This document shows positions 36,001-46,029 of a DNA stretch of 64,000 nucleotides, one piece after another. Position numbers and translations under genes: made by a program. Numbering within the stretch: the stretch's first letter is position 1; the number at the start of each line of letters is the position of its first letter. Where the stretch lies: NCBI GenBank assembly GCA_000310025.1, contig FN648545.1, positions 2,763 through 66,762 of the forward strand, given 5' to 3'. The notes beneath the pieces were generated by a model that saw only the letters and a program-made list of their open reading frames with translations, made no database searches and was not told the DNA's origin. Source of the DNA: Ectocarpus siliculosus (Eukaryota; Sar; Phaeophyceae; Ectocarpales; Ectocarpaceae).

Positions 36001-39000
36001 GACGAGCAGACAAGGGAGGCGACAGCAGGAGCCTTGGGGAAGGTTCGGAAGGCCGAAGCTCCGGCCGAAGCTCGGTGTGCTTCCTGGGAAAACGAAGCCC
36101 CGAGGCAACGAGCTGGGGCATCGGACTACTTGCTTGATGATTGCGGCTGAAGGACGAAGGACAACGTCATCTCTTCAGTGAGAATAATGTTGCTGGTGCG
36201 AGGTATGGTGGGAACGACGGCAGGCGTGTGGAGGCACAGAGTCGGGGGAGGGGGGGGGGGGGCAGGCGGGAGGGGAGCCCCAACCGCACGATCCTGAAGC
36301 GGTTGCAGCCAAGCGCAGCGCGTAGTGTCTGTGGTCCCGTAAGAGCACCGTCGCTTCTGGGTCGTGTTCGTGCGTAGCCTACAGGGGCTCGCCGCGTCCG
36401 GGAGTGTGTTCGACAACGCTACCGTCGCTTGTGATGTGGGTGGCGACCATTGTTGAAGCGAAACAAGTAACATCACTTCGGAGTGAAGAGATGACGTCGT
36501 CCTTCGTCCTTCAGCCGCAATTATCAAGCAAGTAGTCCGATGCCCCAGCTCCTTGCCTCGGGGCTTCGTTTTCCCAGGCAGCAATCCGAGCTTCGGCCGG
36601 AGCTTCGGCCTTCCGAAACGCCTCCCTTGTCTGCTCGTCCGTTAACATACGGAGGGCCACCGCTACTGCCCTGATTCGGCTTGTTGCTTTTTTGGTGGTC
36701 TTGGGGAGATATGAACGAGAGACGCCCGCCCGTGAAGCTTCGTGTAGTTCTGGTCGGCCTCCTAAATAAACATCTCAGCCATCTCGCCCTCCAGTCATCC
36801 GACGGTAGGGCAAGGCTGTGCATGCCACCAGCTTCCCCACATGCTCTACTGGAGCATATACACAGCAGTTGCTTTGCCATTGGAGGAGGTTGGTTGTGCT
36901 GTACACAGGGTATGCCGGTGTGTATGCATATGTATCTATGTATGTACCGGTGACCTAGTCGATGTAGACTAGAGCTGTGTGTACTGTAGTACAAGTAGTA
37001 TGCATTTTTGGAAGATTGGTGATTTTGTAGAAGAGGCAAATTTTGTTTTGCGTACCGGCACCGCTGGGGGCCGCTGAAATAGCCTGCGACTGGGTCTAAT
37101 GCACAGCTAGCTCTCACCGCCAGAGCAGCCAGCTCTCACCGCCAGAGCAGCCCCCACCCTCTCCCTCTATCAATCTACGCCGCCATTCATCAATGCCTCG
37201 CCAAACGTCCTCATTTAAACACATTGACCTCATGCTCAATAATCACGGCCAGTCCACCAATCAGTTTGGCCTTCCAAATGTCAACACCGAAATCGATTGT
37301 CTCGTCGGTGCATTTTTCACATCAGAGCAAGAACTCTGAACTTTGTTCTCAAATGACACCACAGCAAACTCAAGAACAACGAAACATCTTCGACACAGTC
37401 CCGGCCAGTGCCTGCCATGGAAAACCAAGGTGATGTATACATGATAGATGCTTCGGCCGGGACGGGAAAAACGTTATCAATGCGCGCCCGTGCAAAACTA
37501 GTCCTGTGCGCTGCATCAACAAGAATAGCTCCCCTTATCCTACCTGGTGGTCTACGGCCCACAGTAGCTTTAAACTCCCTTTCGGAGACGATGCCATAGA
37601 GGCAGCATTTGCAACGTTCCAGCTGAGTCCGCACGTGCCGACGTCCTAAACAAACCGTCATTATTGTAATTATATGGGATGAAAATGAAATGCCTTCACA
37701 GTTTGCCCCAGAAGCACTCAACTCCACTCTTCAGGACCTATGTCTAAAACTATTTTTTTCAGAAGGGATTGGCGTGAAGGTGCTCCCGTTCTGCCGTTCG
37801 GAACTGAGAGTGAAATCGTAGAATATGCTTTCCTGTCGTCAGGCGTATGGTCACATGTTCATCGCTTCTGCCTTCGTTGAAGCTATATCCGATGAATCTC
37901 CCATTGTTAAAATACCACGCATGCATGCATCTGCTTCTATATCAAAGTGGGAGCGCGCGGTATTACCTTTCACCGTTACCAATTCCCTGGCAGATTGTGT
38001 TCCGTTATGAAACAAAAATGAAAAAAGTCGGCCTCGACCTCAGGGGATCGGTCTTTTGCCACGGTCAGTTGTACGTTACCGATAGCCGTACAACCTGCAG
38101 GGACAGTATTCTATGCCGCGTTGAACATGGATCATCCCGTCAACGACATCCCCCAAGCGCACAACGTCGTGTTCTCTGAGTTTATTGTTGCAGCCACGGT
38201 CAACCTCCCCCTACCTTTAACTTCGACTACCTCGTCGCCATTGCCAAGGTGAAGGATGCAACAATGGCAACAGCACATCGCCCAATGATGGCGACACCGG
38301 TGGTGCGGGCAACAACAACGGCAATAACACCAACAATGGGAACAACAACAACCAACGATCTTGGCAAATTGTCAATGAAATCGGTGATGGAGCATGCCTA
38401 CTAAGATTCATTGCCCGTTGAGTTTTCAACGACCCCAACATGCACCAACTGGTTAGAACGCAACTCATCCACAATATCAACGACAACCTCCTTTGCCCCT
38501 TACCAGGCTCTGGACAAAGCACTTTTTACGACTTCATGTCGAGGTTGCCGCTGCCCAACAGTTGTACAACATTATCATAAGAATTACCCTCGTCGGCCAA
38601 CCCTTTCCACCTCCTCCTCCGTCCCATGACACATGCGATGGTTTGTACGGGGGCGAGCACTACCGAACATACATCAAGATATAGTCCATGACATATAGCC
38701 CTTCGAGCGATGCGCATTTGGTCTTGCGTCACCCCCGCGGGGCCTGACACCCACGTCCCGAAGGGGAACCTTGTACACTAGTAAGATATGTGTCACAGCA
38801 CGACGACCGTCCTGTGCAGCGAGGGACGCTGTCCTCTCGAGCTGCTGGCATTGTTCATGCGAGGTGCGGGTAGGCGAACACAGACGCCCAAGCTGTCTTC
38901 ACCTGACGGTTACAGACTTGGAAACACGCCTTCACAATACTGCACAGAACCCCATGCAGTAGAACCAGTCTTTCTTGCTCCCAAATACTCACACTAAGTG

Positions 39001-42000
39001 TATATATAACATGATTATGTAGGAAGATCTTTGAACTCATGCAGGAGTTAGAGCGCTGCGTGTGCGCGTTTTTTTGCACAAGGAAGGGCGGGAGAATGTG
39101 ATCCGAACAGCACACCGGCACACGCATCATAGTCTCTATGAAGTGCTGCTATCTACGGGGTATAGATCGCTAGTGTGTTTCCGGTGGGTCTTTCAAGATG
39201 CAGAGAAGGCGATGAAAATATGCATAGGAACAAAGATTTCAACGGATGACGAATAGTTCTACAACGTCTTTGTAATATCTATGTGCGTACCTGTACCTCT
39301 GTGTACCTCACGGATCATGTTGTAGTTAATATGACTGCCTGCAACCCACGCCCACAACGTCCATGACACGCGCAATGTCCATGGCACGCGAAAAATAACG
39401 TGGGATAAACGGTCTTCTTTCTGCGAAAAACGCAGAAGACGAAACGTGCGGTCTCCTCCTGACCCGAATAGCATTTCACCCAGGTTTTTCATTAGCGTAC
39501 CATTTGTATGTGAACACAACAATATACAGCAGCAATACATGCATGCGATACGTTATGAACACTACACGCGTGCTTTGTCTCTAAGCTGTTGTGTACACAT
39601 CCGACCCACACCACTTATCTCACGGCAACCATGTGCGTGCGTGGGTGCACAACATCCACCATTTGCTGACACTTTGGTGGTCCAGATGAGCCATTTGCTG
39701 GAATTTTGGTGGTCTCCGAGGAAAGTCACCTGCCGCAGCAGTGCGTCATCTTCGTTGATTGAAAACGGATGTATGTTCGTTCGTTCATCGGGGGTCAACA
39801 TAGATTTGGGCCCCACCTCCCCCTCAACTGCTGCCCTAAACACCGGTGACTGCACCACGCGCTCCACCAACCGCGCCCAAATATGAACGCTGAACGGCTC
39901 TTTGCTCTATGCTGGCAATCAGTTGCGACATGTTTCGGCCTTAATCGTGGCGGTTGGGCGTGATTGAACGTGTGTGCTTCACAGAGAAGAAATAAGCTGT
40001 TGCTGTGGCGCACCTGTGTGTAATAAGCGTGGATGGTGGGGAATACGTGCTGCGTGCTGCGTTCGGTATCCCTAAAGGGCTTGCGGTAGGTCTAGAAGTA
40101 CGGCCGATTGCGACGTGTGTCGGTGTTTATCGTGAAAGGTTGAGAGTGACTGAACGTGTACGTTTCTAGGGACCAAAAAGAATGATCGCACTCCATTTCC
40201 TGTGTCGGTAAACAAATATCGAGGATACTTAATTTCTAGTGAAATGGGCAGCCAAGGACGACCATATCTGCTGTAATATATTAACATGATTCGTTTGAGC
40301 GGATGAATGGTGTGCCAGATGGACGTGGCGCCAGACAAACATGAGAGAACCAGCAACCTCCACCGCCTCCACGTCCACCAGGAGCGCAGCAACGAGCCGC
40401 TTCGCCAGTGCTGGCACCCCGGACGGTCAGGGCATGTCCGCTTCCGCGACCGTTGATTTTTGAAGCACTAACAACCTCGGTGGTCTCGTGCGCGCAGGGA
40501 GATGATTGTCTCTCGTGTCCTTAGATCGCTTACTTGGAACTTGAAGCCTGAACGTATGTAGACGTAGAGTCCTTGGGGCTGTGCGTGTGATTCTGAATGT
40601 TTGGGTGATGATTTATAATGGTGATGGTATTGCGGAGAAGTATACGTGCAGTTGCCCGTTGAGTACTGTATACGGCACCCAGAGAAGGTTCACAGACCTA
40701 AAGCACGAATATGTTGTAAACATCGTTGACTTCGTTTTGGAGGAGGAAACCATCATTTGTCATTTATGGTGGCAACGAACGGTCAACTGCAAGTTTCTCG
40801 CTTGAATCTCTGCGGCAAGGTGTTATGAGGTGTACGTCCAACGCCAAATACAGACAAAATACTTATACACACGTCTAACTGTGAACTGAAGTTTTGCGAT
40901 CATCCTCCTGGATGTATTCCCACGAGACCGCGTCCACGTTTTTGGGTGTTTTTGTCCTCCTCTCTTCCGGAACAGCGTTTTTTCTCACACTTTTTTCTGC
41001 ATGGCACTGAGATGACCCGTCGGTACTTTGCCCGTTACGTGTGGGGCTCGCGAGACACAGGTGGTGCGCGTTAGGGCCGCCTAAAGTTGCTGGGACTGGC
41101 TCTATTTTCAGGGTTGGGAATCCGAAGCATAAAAGCCTCTTCGAACGGGATGAAAACTGAAAAAAGAAATTTTGTATTGCCCCACGCCACGCGCCACACG
41201 CCCACGCAGCAACTGGTGCAAAGTCAAGGATGGTAGCAGTGAAACAACAGCATCGGAGCGACAACGCGGCTGGCTGTCGCACGCTACAAGCGCATGCGTA
41301 CGCTAGCGCGATGTCGCACGCCATACGCATGTGCTTCTACGCGATTTGTTTAGGAACTCTTGTTCGAGTCAAAAAGGAATACCTTTGGCAATGACCTGCA
41401 CATGCCACAAGCCACACACGATCCGCACACCATGAGAAACGCAGAACAAACACAAGAGGGCGGGCGGGGCAAGAGTACCGGGTTACAGCAGTACGACTTG
41501 AGGCAAAGACTCCACTACCCTATCGTATGCGTGCTTGAGACTCACCACTCCAATTGCTACACAGCGGATCTAACCATGATTGCCGTGGCCATGAATCCTT
41601 GCGTCGCCTCCGGGAGGCACGCCCACCTACCTCCCGAAGGGGAACATTGTACTTTGAACCAATGTCTTTTCAATCACTTTGTACCGCCAAAGGGTGACTC
41701 GGGTGCATGCTATCTTTCGTTCGCTGTCGACGTGTGCTATTGAGCGTGCCCGAAATGGTTTGATCTGTGTGAGACAGATGAGAGGTTCATCTTTCTGGAA
41801 AATGGTAGAGCGATATGCATTTTAAGGGTTTTGCGCGACATTTCCAGCGCGTGTGCTGAAGGAGGCGAATGAAACAAAAAGTGTCAGCAAGCAACTCATG
41901 TCCCCAAATTCTATGTATGCCAACATTGTGAGTGTTCGATAGGGTGGGAACTACACTTACTTGTCGTGAGAAGTCTTCCCACGCCGCCAATGCAATAACT

Positions 42001-42967
42001 TCCCAAACTACTATTCATTTGGTAATCTGTCGGTCCCGCAAAGCGTAAGCGCCGCACTCGAATCAACACATTGCGTCAATAGTGTCGGTTTGGCACTTCG
42101 GGCAATATTCTCGATGGTGCAAGTGTCCGGTTTAGTACCGATCAATCCACTGGGCACCGGACACTCATCAAGGACCCCCTCTGTAGTGCCATGTAGGAGA
42201 TATTCCCCAGGAGTCCCTTTGCGCGGCGACCACACTTTGTCGACACGTACGGAATACGTGCATCCGTTGGTCGGCAGTATCCTGTGAGTATCGCCTCCTA
42301 ATTGTTTGCCCGGGCGCTAACAAACTGTGAATGCTTGCGAATAGGCGATGCCAACGACCCAAAAAGTGGGCCTTGGCAAGCTGCAAAGCAGGCCGTATGC
42401 TATGTTTTTCACGACTAGAGGTTGGCCTGCCCAGAAAAGGTGTTATCCAATGAAATTTCTACCACCCTATCTTGGATATTGACGTCCAACCCCGTGGGGT
42501 TGTCTTTACTCACTCTTCTCTGTGTTCCACGCGCTTCCATCGATCAGATTGACGAATGCTTGGCTGCCCCGACGCCGAGAGATTGCCTGGAGAAACAAGC
42601 CGGAAGTTCCTGCGCCCCGACGCGATCCGGCATTTTCCGAATTCGCGACAAATCCTTCGTCCTTCACGTGGGCTCTGACGTTCAGAACGAAATGTCCTGC
42701 ATGATTCAAGCCGACGGGGTTGTGATGGGCTGCAGCACGTTCGGCCAGATAGCCGGCTTGCTTACGAGAGGCATCTCCTTCTTCTCCACGCGATGCAGCG
42801 GCGATGCCACCCCTCCTCAGTACAGGTCGATCCCGCCTCTCGCAATCGCGGAAAGAGGGCACCTGTGGGTTCCCATTGAGGGTTCGTGGCACGATCCAGT
42901 TTTGTCCTCGACGTCGATCTTCAGAGCCGCGTTAGATGCGTTGCTTGTGGCCAAAGGTCGTCGCTAG
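24007..42967 (+). CDS. Glycosyltransferase-like protein with HIRMGD motif, four exons, giant last intron
   Basis: Exons: 24,007-24,621; 24,899-25,122; 26,351-26,621; 42,548-42,967. All phases agree, giving about 509 residues. Junctions 2 and 3 are canonical: ATG/GTGAGT to CAG/G, and CAG/GTACGA to CAG/ATT. The first fits best with a rarer GC donor (GAG/GCAAGC) to CCGACAG; a GT donor slightly upstream is possible. The ATG begins a short hydrophobic N-terminus (WTLLPALLLLL, residues 8-18), a signal peptide or signal anchor, so a Golgi or secreted place is likely. Residues 299-305 are HIRMGDR, like the HxRxxD nucleotide-sugar motif of fucosyltransferase families. FHVFSET follows, then in the last exon VLHVGSDVQNEMSCM and ADGVVMGCSTFGQIAG, the usual end of such Rossmann-type transferases. 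Donor and acceptor sugars are not known. Exon 4 was joined on the basis of phase and family order, across a 15.9-kb intron. Confidence 0.8.
25419..25640. mobile_element. MITE, GTAGGTGACACAAGATACCACA family, copy 2
   Basis: The left end is CTACCGTAGGTGACGCAAG and the right end CAGATGCCACACTCCCTGGA read inverted, closing with GTCACCTATGGTAG. Arms are about 50 bp and the total about 220 bp. It lies in the second intron of the glycosyltransferase-like gene, so it is transcribed but should be spliced out. Compare 16,213-16,445. Confidence 0.8.
28060..28368 (-). pseudogene. Basic RR-repeat ORF, Helitron-N-terminus-like
   Basis: The - frame has repeated basic units around NERRQTYLANR and NERRRVAHAAKK, a pattern common in N-terminal parts of Helitron and other large transposon proteins. 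Just downstream on the same strand (28,030-27,812, another frame) is HPCQHCGAKVSR with a later C..C pair, which resembles the zinc-binding start of Helitron Rep proteins. No Rep/HUH motif is visible. If real, it is a decayed N-terminal fragment on the opposite strand to the helicase fossil at 37.2 kb, so it is a different copy. Confidence 0.3.
28907..29398. repeat. Dispersed repeats R2 and R1, second copies
   Basis: 28,907-29,058 matches 11,358-11,512 (R2). 29,243-29,398 matches 10,172-10,390 (R1). Both are in the same orientation as the first copies but in reversed order. A short unrelated stretch separates them. No coding sequence. Confidence 0.7.
29462..29536. other. 75-nt hairpin, 31-bp stem, possible small-RNA precursor
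   Basis: Left arm 29,462-29,492 and right arm 29,506-29,536 pair with only three mismatches; the loop is 13 nt. Each arm carries GGCTTCAGTATGAA or its complement. Size and stem suit a miRNA-type precursor, and the position in an intron would give it a transcript. It directly follows the R1 repeat copy, so it may instead be a repeat-edge foldback. Confidence 0.7.
29880..30330. repeat. Reversed two-unit relative of the 180-bp repeat
   Basis: Two units (about 29,885-30,085 and 30,100-30,310) share GGCGAGC(G/A)CGTCAAGTA, GCAGACTTCCTTCA(G/A)CAACA and GAGAATCCCA. They are the reverse complement of the family at 14,455-15,212. Confidence 0.6.
33073..33810. mobile_element. Foldback element, 738 bp, arms about 245 bp
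   Basis: The left arm (33,073-33,316) begins GAGCAGTGGCCAAAATCGGG and the right arm (33,564-33,810) ends with its complement. The arms are about 85% alike along their length, including ACCCGAAAATGGC and GACCTTGACCGG blocks. The spacer is about 250 bp, GC-rich and non-coding. No target-site duplication is certain. Each arm contains repeated GGGTACCC-like steps, so it can also fold on itself. Confidence 0.85.
35284..35337. other. Short inverted repeat CCCCGGTGATAA
   Basis: CCCCGGTGATAA at about 35,286-35,297 is answered by TTATCACCGGGG about 25 bp later; ATCACCGTGGTGAT follows at 35,379. This is a stem of 12 bp of unknown role, lying between a MITE end (35,247) and the large foldback. Confidence 0.5.
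35508..37096. mobile_element. Large foldback element, 1.59 kb, arms about 620-690 bp
   Basis: The left arm (35,508 to about 36,197) and right arm (about 36,466 to 37,096) are inverted copies, about 90-95% alike apart from some 50-60 bp missing from the right one. Termini are GACCCAGTCGCAGGCTATTT and its complement. The spacer, about 270 bp, has a run of 14 G near 36,250. Each arm keeps an inward ORF (+ 35,610-36,137 and - 37,117-36,524, 175 and 197 codons) with matching sequence, including SSRACGEAGG and LPSDDWRARWLRR. The high identity of the arms suggests a fairly young insertion or arm correction. Superfamily and parent are unknown. Confidence 0.9.
37200..38190 (+). pseudogene. Helitron helicase fossil
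   Basis: A Pif1-like Helitron helicase, decayed into several frames with stops. Visible blocks in order: FGLPNVNTEIDCLVGAFF (about 37,265-37,320), the usual lead-in to the helicase; Walker A as IDASAGTGKT (about 37,447); AASTRIAPLILPGG, the Helitron S/T-GIAA block; FHRYQFPGRLC (about 37,970); and KKVGLDLRGSVFCHGQLYVT (about 38,020-38,080), the hallmark C-terminal block. In intact Helitrons this enzyme unwinds DNA during rolling-circle transposition. No Rep nuclease is seen upstream, where the large foldback sits; it may lie in the element's 5' part or be lost. Confidence 0.85.
38330..38685 (+). pseudogene. OTU-type cysteine protease fossil of the Helitron
   Basis: WQIVNEIGDGACLLRFIAR carries the D-G-x-C catalytic signature of OTU proteases. 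It is followed by FNDPNMHQLVRTQLIHNI, typical of the next OTU helices. After a frame change, VEVAAAQQLYNIIIRIT and GGEHYRTY give the strand and catalytic His block. One stop (TGA) and at least one frame change make it dead. OTU proteases are known cargo of some Helitrons. Here it follows the helicase and ends about 95 bp before the putative 3' terminus. An Asn/Thr-rich low-complexity stretch (AACAACAAC) lies before it. Confidence 0.75.
38731..38781 (+). other. Putative Helitron 3' terminus (hairpins plus CTAG)
   Basis: CCCCGCGGGG (38,732-38,741) and a CCCGAAGGG stem-loop (about 38,757-38,765) precede CTAG at 38,778-38,781, which is followed by T. A GC hairpin some 10-12 nt before CTRR, with insertion before T, is the standard Helitron end. 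A diverged partner sequence at 41,605-41,655 keeps both hairpins but not CTAG. Confidence 0.6.
39890..40180. repeat. Copies of the 192-bp repeat family
   Basis: Contains GCTCTATGCTGGCAATCAGT with GCGTGATTGAACGTGTGTG, and later GGGCTTGCGGTAGGTCTAGA with GTACGGCCGAT. These match the two units at 13,240-13,640, in the same orientation. Confidence 0.6.
41605..41655 (+). repeat. Diverged Helitron-3'-end-like sequence
   Basis: GCCTCCGGGAGGC, then CTCCCGAAGGGGAACATTGT parallels 38,731-38,777 hairpin for hairpin, but the CTAG is missing (ACTTTGAA instead). It may be the remnant of another Helitron copy. Confidence 0.45.
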
Positions 42968-44430
42968 TCGTTTCAAGCGCATCGGGTTGTTAGACCCAGT
43001 AAGGGGATGGTGGGGGAGAACGTAAATGAAGCTGAATATATTTGCCCCTTTTGTTCGAAGCTCAGGTGCTTGCTGGCATAGGACATTGATTCGTACTTGG
43101 GAGGGTTTGCGTAAGAATATTCTCAAGGGTCCGCATGAGATCCTGGGAGGTCCCAGCCCCATGTTAACGAGTCTCTGCTACGAATGCCCAAGATCTCTCT
43201 CCGAATACTACCAGACGGAACGAAACCGTTTTACAGTAGCAGTCTCTGAATGGTACACACTACCATTCAGAAAACACCTCAACTCACAGATTTATTCTAT
43301 GAGATGTTCCGAACTCTTCTGTGCACAAAACACTACAATTTATTCGGTCTTCGACAACTCTGCCAGCCACATTAACTACGAGGCGCGGCGTTGACTCTTT
43401 CAAACCTGTCTCACTCCCCGCAAAAAAATACCAGCCGGGTGACTACGACTGCAAGCCCTAAATGGTACACATCTTTCTACAACACCCACATCGAGGTCAT
43501 TTTCTGGACAACTAAGGCAGAAGTCGACAAATTTTTGTACCCCGTACAGTTCGATCTCTCGGCTGACTCGTACCTGCTACCGTCGCGAATCCTCTACGAT
43601 ATTGATTGCACACCTTTACGCATCCGCCTTCAAAGTTCCTCTTTCTGAATTTTATGCACTGCAATGTCTCCGCCTGAACCTGAAGCCTTCGCTCCTCCAA
43701 TCTGCCAAAGGAATCCCACTTGATCCCCCGGTTCGCGATCGTACCCCTAGCCGCACGGGGGCCGCGCTAAACTTCAGAAATCTTACTGCTCTACCAACCC
43801 CCAACGAAGTCAACGGTACGGAGCCAGGTGAGCGTCGCATGACACGACAACAACTCCACCACAAGAGCAACTGGACCGCTGTTTGCTCTCACACCTGACT
43901 GCGGTCCGGTGACTTCGTCTCTGCTTATCGATAGTAGCTCAGTCTTGTCTGGCTCGGTCATCTTGTTGCAGTCCCGTTGTCCGTGTTCTTTCCCTGCTGC
44001 CCAGGTAGTCCCCCCCCCTTCCCCAACTACGCAGACGAGCACCCCTATTCGCCGGCTCCATGGGTGAAGAAATCGGCAGCCTTGAACCGGGAAAACTTAG
44101 ACTTCGCGTTCAGAATTGGACTTCGCGTTGAGGAACGGTCCTGAACCGACGCGAAACTGTCGATTTGATTCCGAAAACCAAATCGAACACGTCACGGCCT
44201 GCGACACAAAACGATCGATCGCCCCTAAACCTTTCCTCATCGGACGCCGCTCCAAACGGGCGCAGGTAAGCCCCTACACTGGTGTGTCCATGCTGTAGTA
44301 CTTGGTAGACGTGTTGCCGTTGGTTTGGCGTCTGTAGGCAGCACCTCGGCCTCATAGCAACAAACCGACATTTTTTTGCGGATCGTCATCATCCATCATC
44401 ACTACATCATGCATGGCCACCACCAGCTCC
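42968..44430. other. No gene recognised
   Basis: Several + ORFs (43,026-43,394, 43,391-43,648, 43,602-43,898) are more protein-like than chance in composition but show no known domain; they may be pieces of an unrecognised decayed element. A perfect 11-bp stem with a 5-nt loop (TCTGAATGGTA / TACCATTCAGA) lies at 43,247-43,273. Confidence 0.35.
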
Positions 44431-44850
44431 GCCACCTACCCAACACACCCAACACACACGGAGAGAGGTTCAAACATACAACACGACGGAACTTGTTACT
44501 ACCCCTCACATCACACATGTCCCAACTCAGCTACACGCGGCACGTATTTGGGTGGATCGTAAGGAAGAAGCCGGCAGTAGGACCGAGGGCAGCAGGCTGA
44601 GTATATATGTAGCAAAAATGCAAAAATCACGCAGGAAGGACAGCTCACTCGCCAAGAAAGAGTCACCGCCAACACGCCCAACACACACGGAGAGAGGATC
44701 AACACGCAACACGACGGAACTTGTCAATAGCCCTAACATCACACACGTCCCAACTAAGACGCGATTGGGTAGATCAGTAGGGAGATGCCGGCAGTATGGA
44801 CGAAGGCCTGCAGACGGTGTAACAAAAATCACACAGAGAGCAGATGGCAA
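44431..44850. repeat. Tandem duplication, period about 232 bp
   Basis: Units 44,431-44,650 and 44,662-44,850 share CAACACACACGGAGAGAGG, AACACGACGGAACTTGT, CACGTCCCAACT-like and GCCGGCAGTA blocks. The 202-codon + ORF from 44,552 runs through the second unit and is not credible as a protein. Confidence 0.7.
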
Positions 44851-46029
44851 AGACTTTTTTTTATGGAGGCACTGCTGTTCGCCACGCGAACGTGTACCAT
44901 CCCAGCAGCAGGTTAAAATGTACCACACACTACAGACACACTACAGGGTGTCAGGACCATCATCAATAAACACCTGCCAGTGGTATTGGTGGCCCTGCCG
45001 GTACCCGCTCTCTCGGTATGTATGTATGTGTGTCCGTCTGCCCAGTTTATTTTTACTCTTCATGTCTGCTTTGTACAACTATCTGTTGGTGTGTTGGTGC
45101 CGCTTGCTGCCGCTCTCCCCTGCTCCAGTCACAAGCGAGCCTTGCTTGGGAGACACGTGAGTTTTCAGCATATATTCCTACGGGATATGTTACAATCCGG
45201 TAGAATATCTCGGTCAGTTCCCCCATGACGCCCCCTCCCGAGGTCCCAGGTCATGTGTTTTGTCCTGTTCAGCCGCAGTGAGGCTGAGGGGTATGTATCC
45301 CTCCTTCAGCCCACGAGCAGGAGGAGAAGTACCGACGTTGCACAAGTTAACACACCCCCTTGGACTGGTTTTAAAAGCTCGATAACTCCACGACCAAGAC
45401 CTGTCCAGACGGTGTGACATATATCATGCAACCTCCTTGCACGCAGTAGTTCTTGCACTCACTCACTGCTGTATACCAGGTAGACTTGAACACATCCGTT
45501 CGACTGGTGGTGCTGTGGGTTCAGTTTTTTTTGTACTTACCTCGGGAATACCGGTTACCGCGAGGATGACTACCACCGCCAAGCTCAACCAACACAGTTG
45601 TAACCCTGCAGCACCGGCGGTGGTTATGCCGTTGTCCTCGATGGGTGATATAATTGCTACAGTTACCTACGTCTCACCTTGGCCACAACGTGAGGGGGAC
45701 TGTGGCCATAATAAATGGTAGGACGAAAGACACAATAATAAGCTGCAGGTATCTGCATGTCTGCGCACCTGCCTCGATGCCTCAAATAACGCCAATAGGA
45801 AATCTGCTCAATGTACGCGTGCGTGCTCAATCCTAAATGTGGCAGAAGACCGGCTGTGTGTTTGTGATGGATGCTGACAGCGAACAACGTCCGTTTTCTT
45901 TTTGTTGTCGTCAGGCCGAAACCCGAGTTTGTGTTCGGAGATGTCTTCTTGGTACACTCCGGAAAGGTATGCTGACTGGCCGGGATCCTCGCCTCCCGAG
46001 CGCAATACAGCTATGCGGGAAGCACTTCT

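Larger units (their letters stand above)
26622..42547 (+). other. Giant intron (15.9 kb) of the glycosyltransferase-like gene
   Basis: The donor is CAG/GTACGA; the acceptor follows a pyrimidine-rich stretch and ends CGATCAG. Both sides are phase 0. The intron is filled with mobile DNA: R1/R2 repeats, a hairpin at 29,462, a reversed 180-bp repeat pair, two foldback elements, a Helitron fossil and copies of the 192-bp repeat. ORFs at 30,625-30,966, 31,635-31,985, 32,178-32,417 and 41,360-41,743 have no recognisable domain. The alternative reading is that two separate half-genes (24-26.6 and 42.5-43 kb) result from a disruptive insertion or rearrangement. Confidence 0.65.

Noticed and set aside
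35610-36137. Foldback-arm ORF as a THAP zinc finger (CICSSRACG ... DDWRARW ... HQ)
   Set aside because: The Trp and early Cys suggest THAP, but the required second Cys-x2-His pair is absent, so the match is too weak to call.
44552-45160. + strand ORF of 202 codons
   Set aside because: It reads through a tandem duplication and ends in a Cys/Leu-rich low-complexity tail; no family resemblance.
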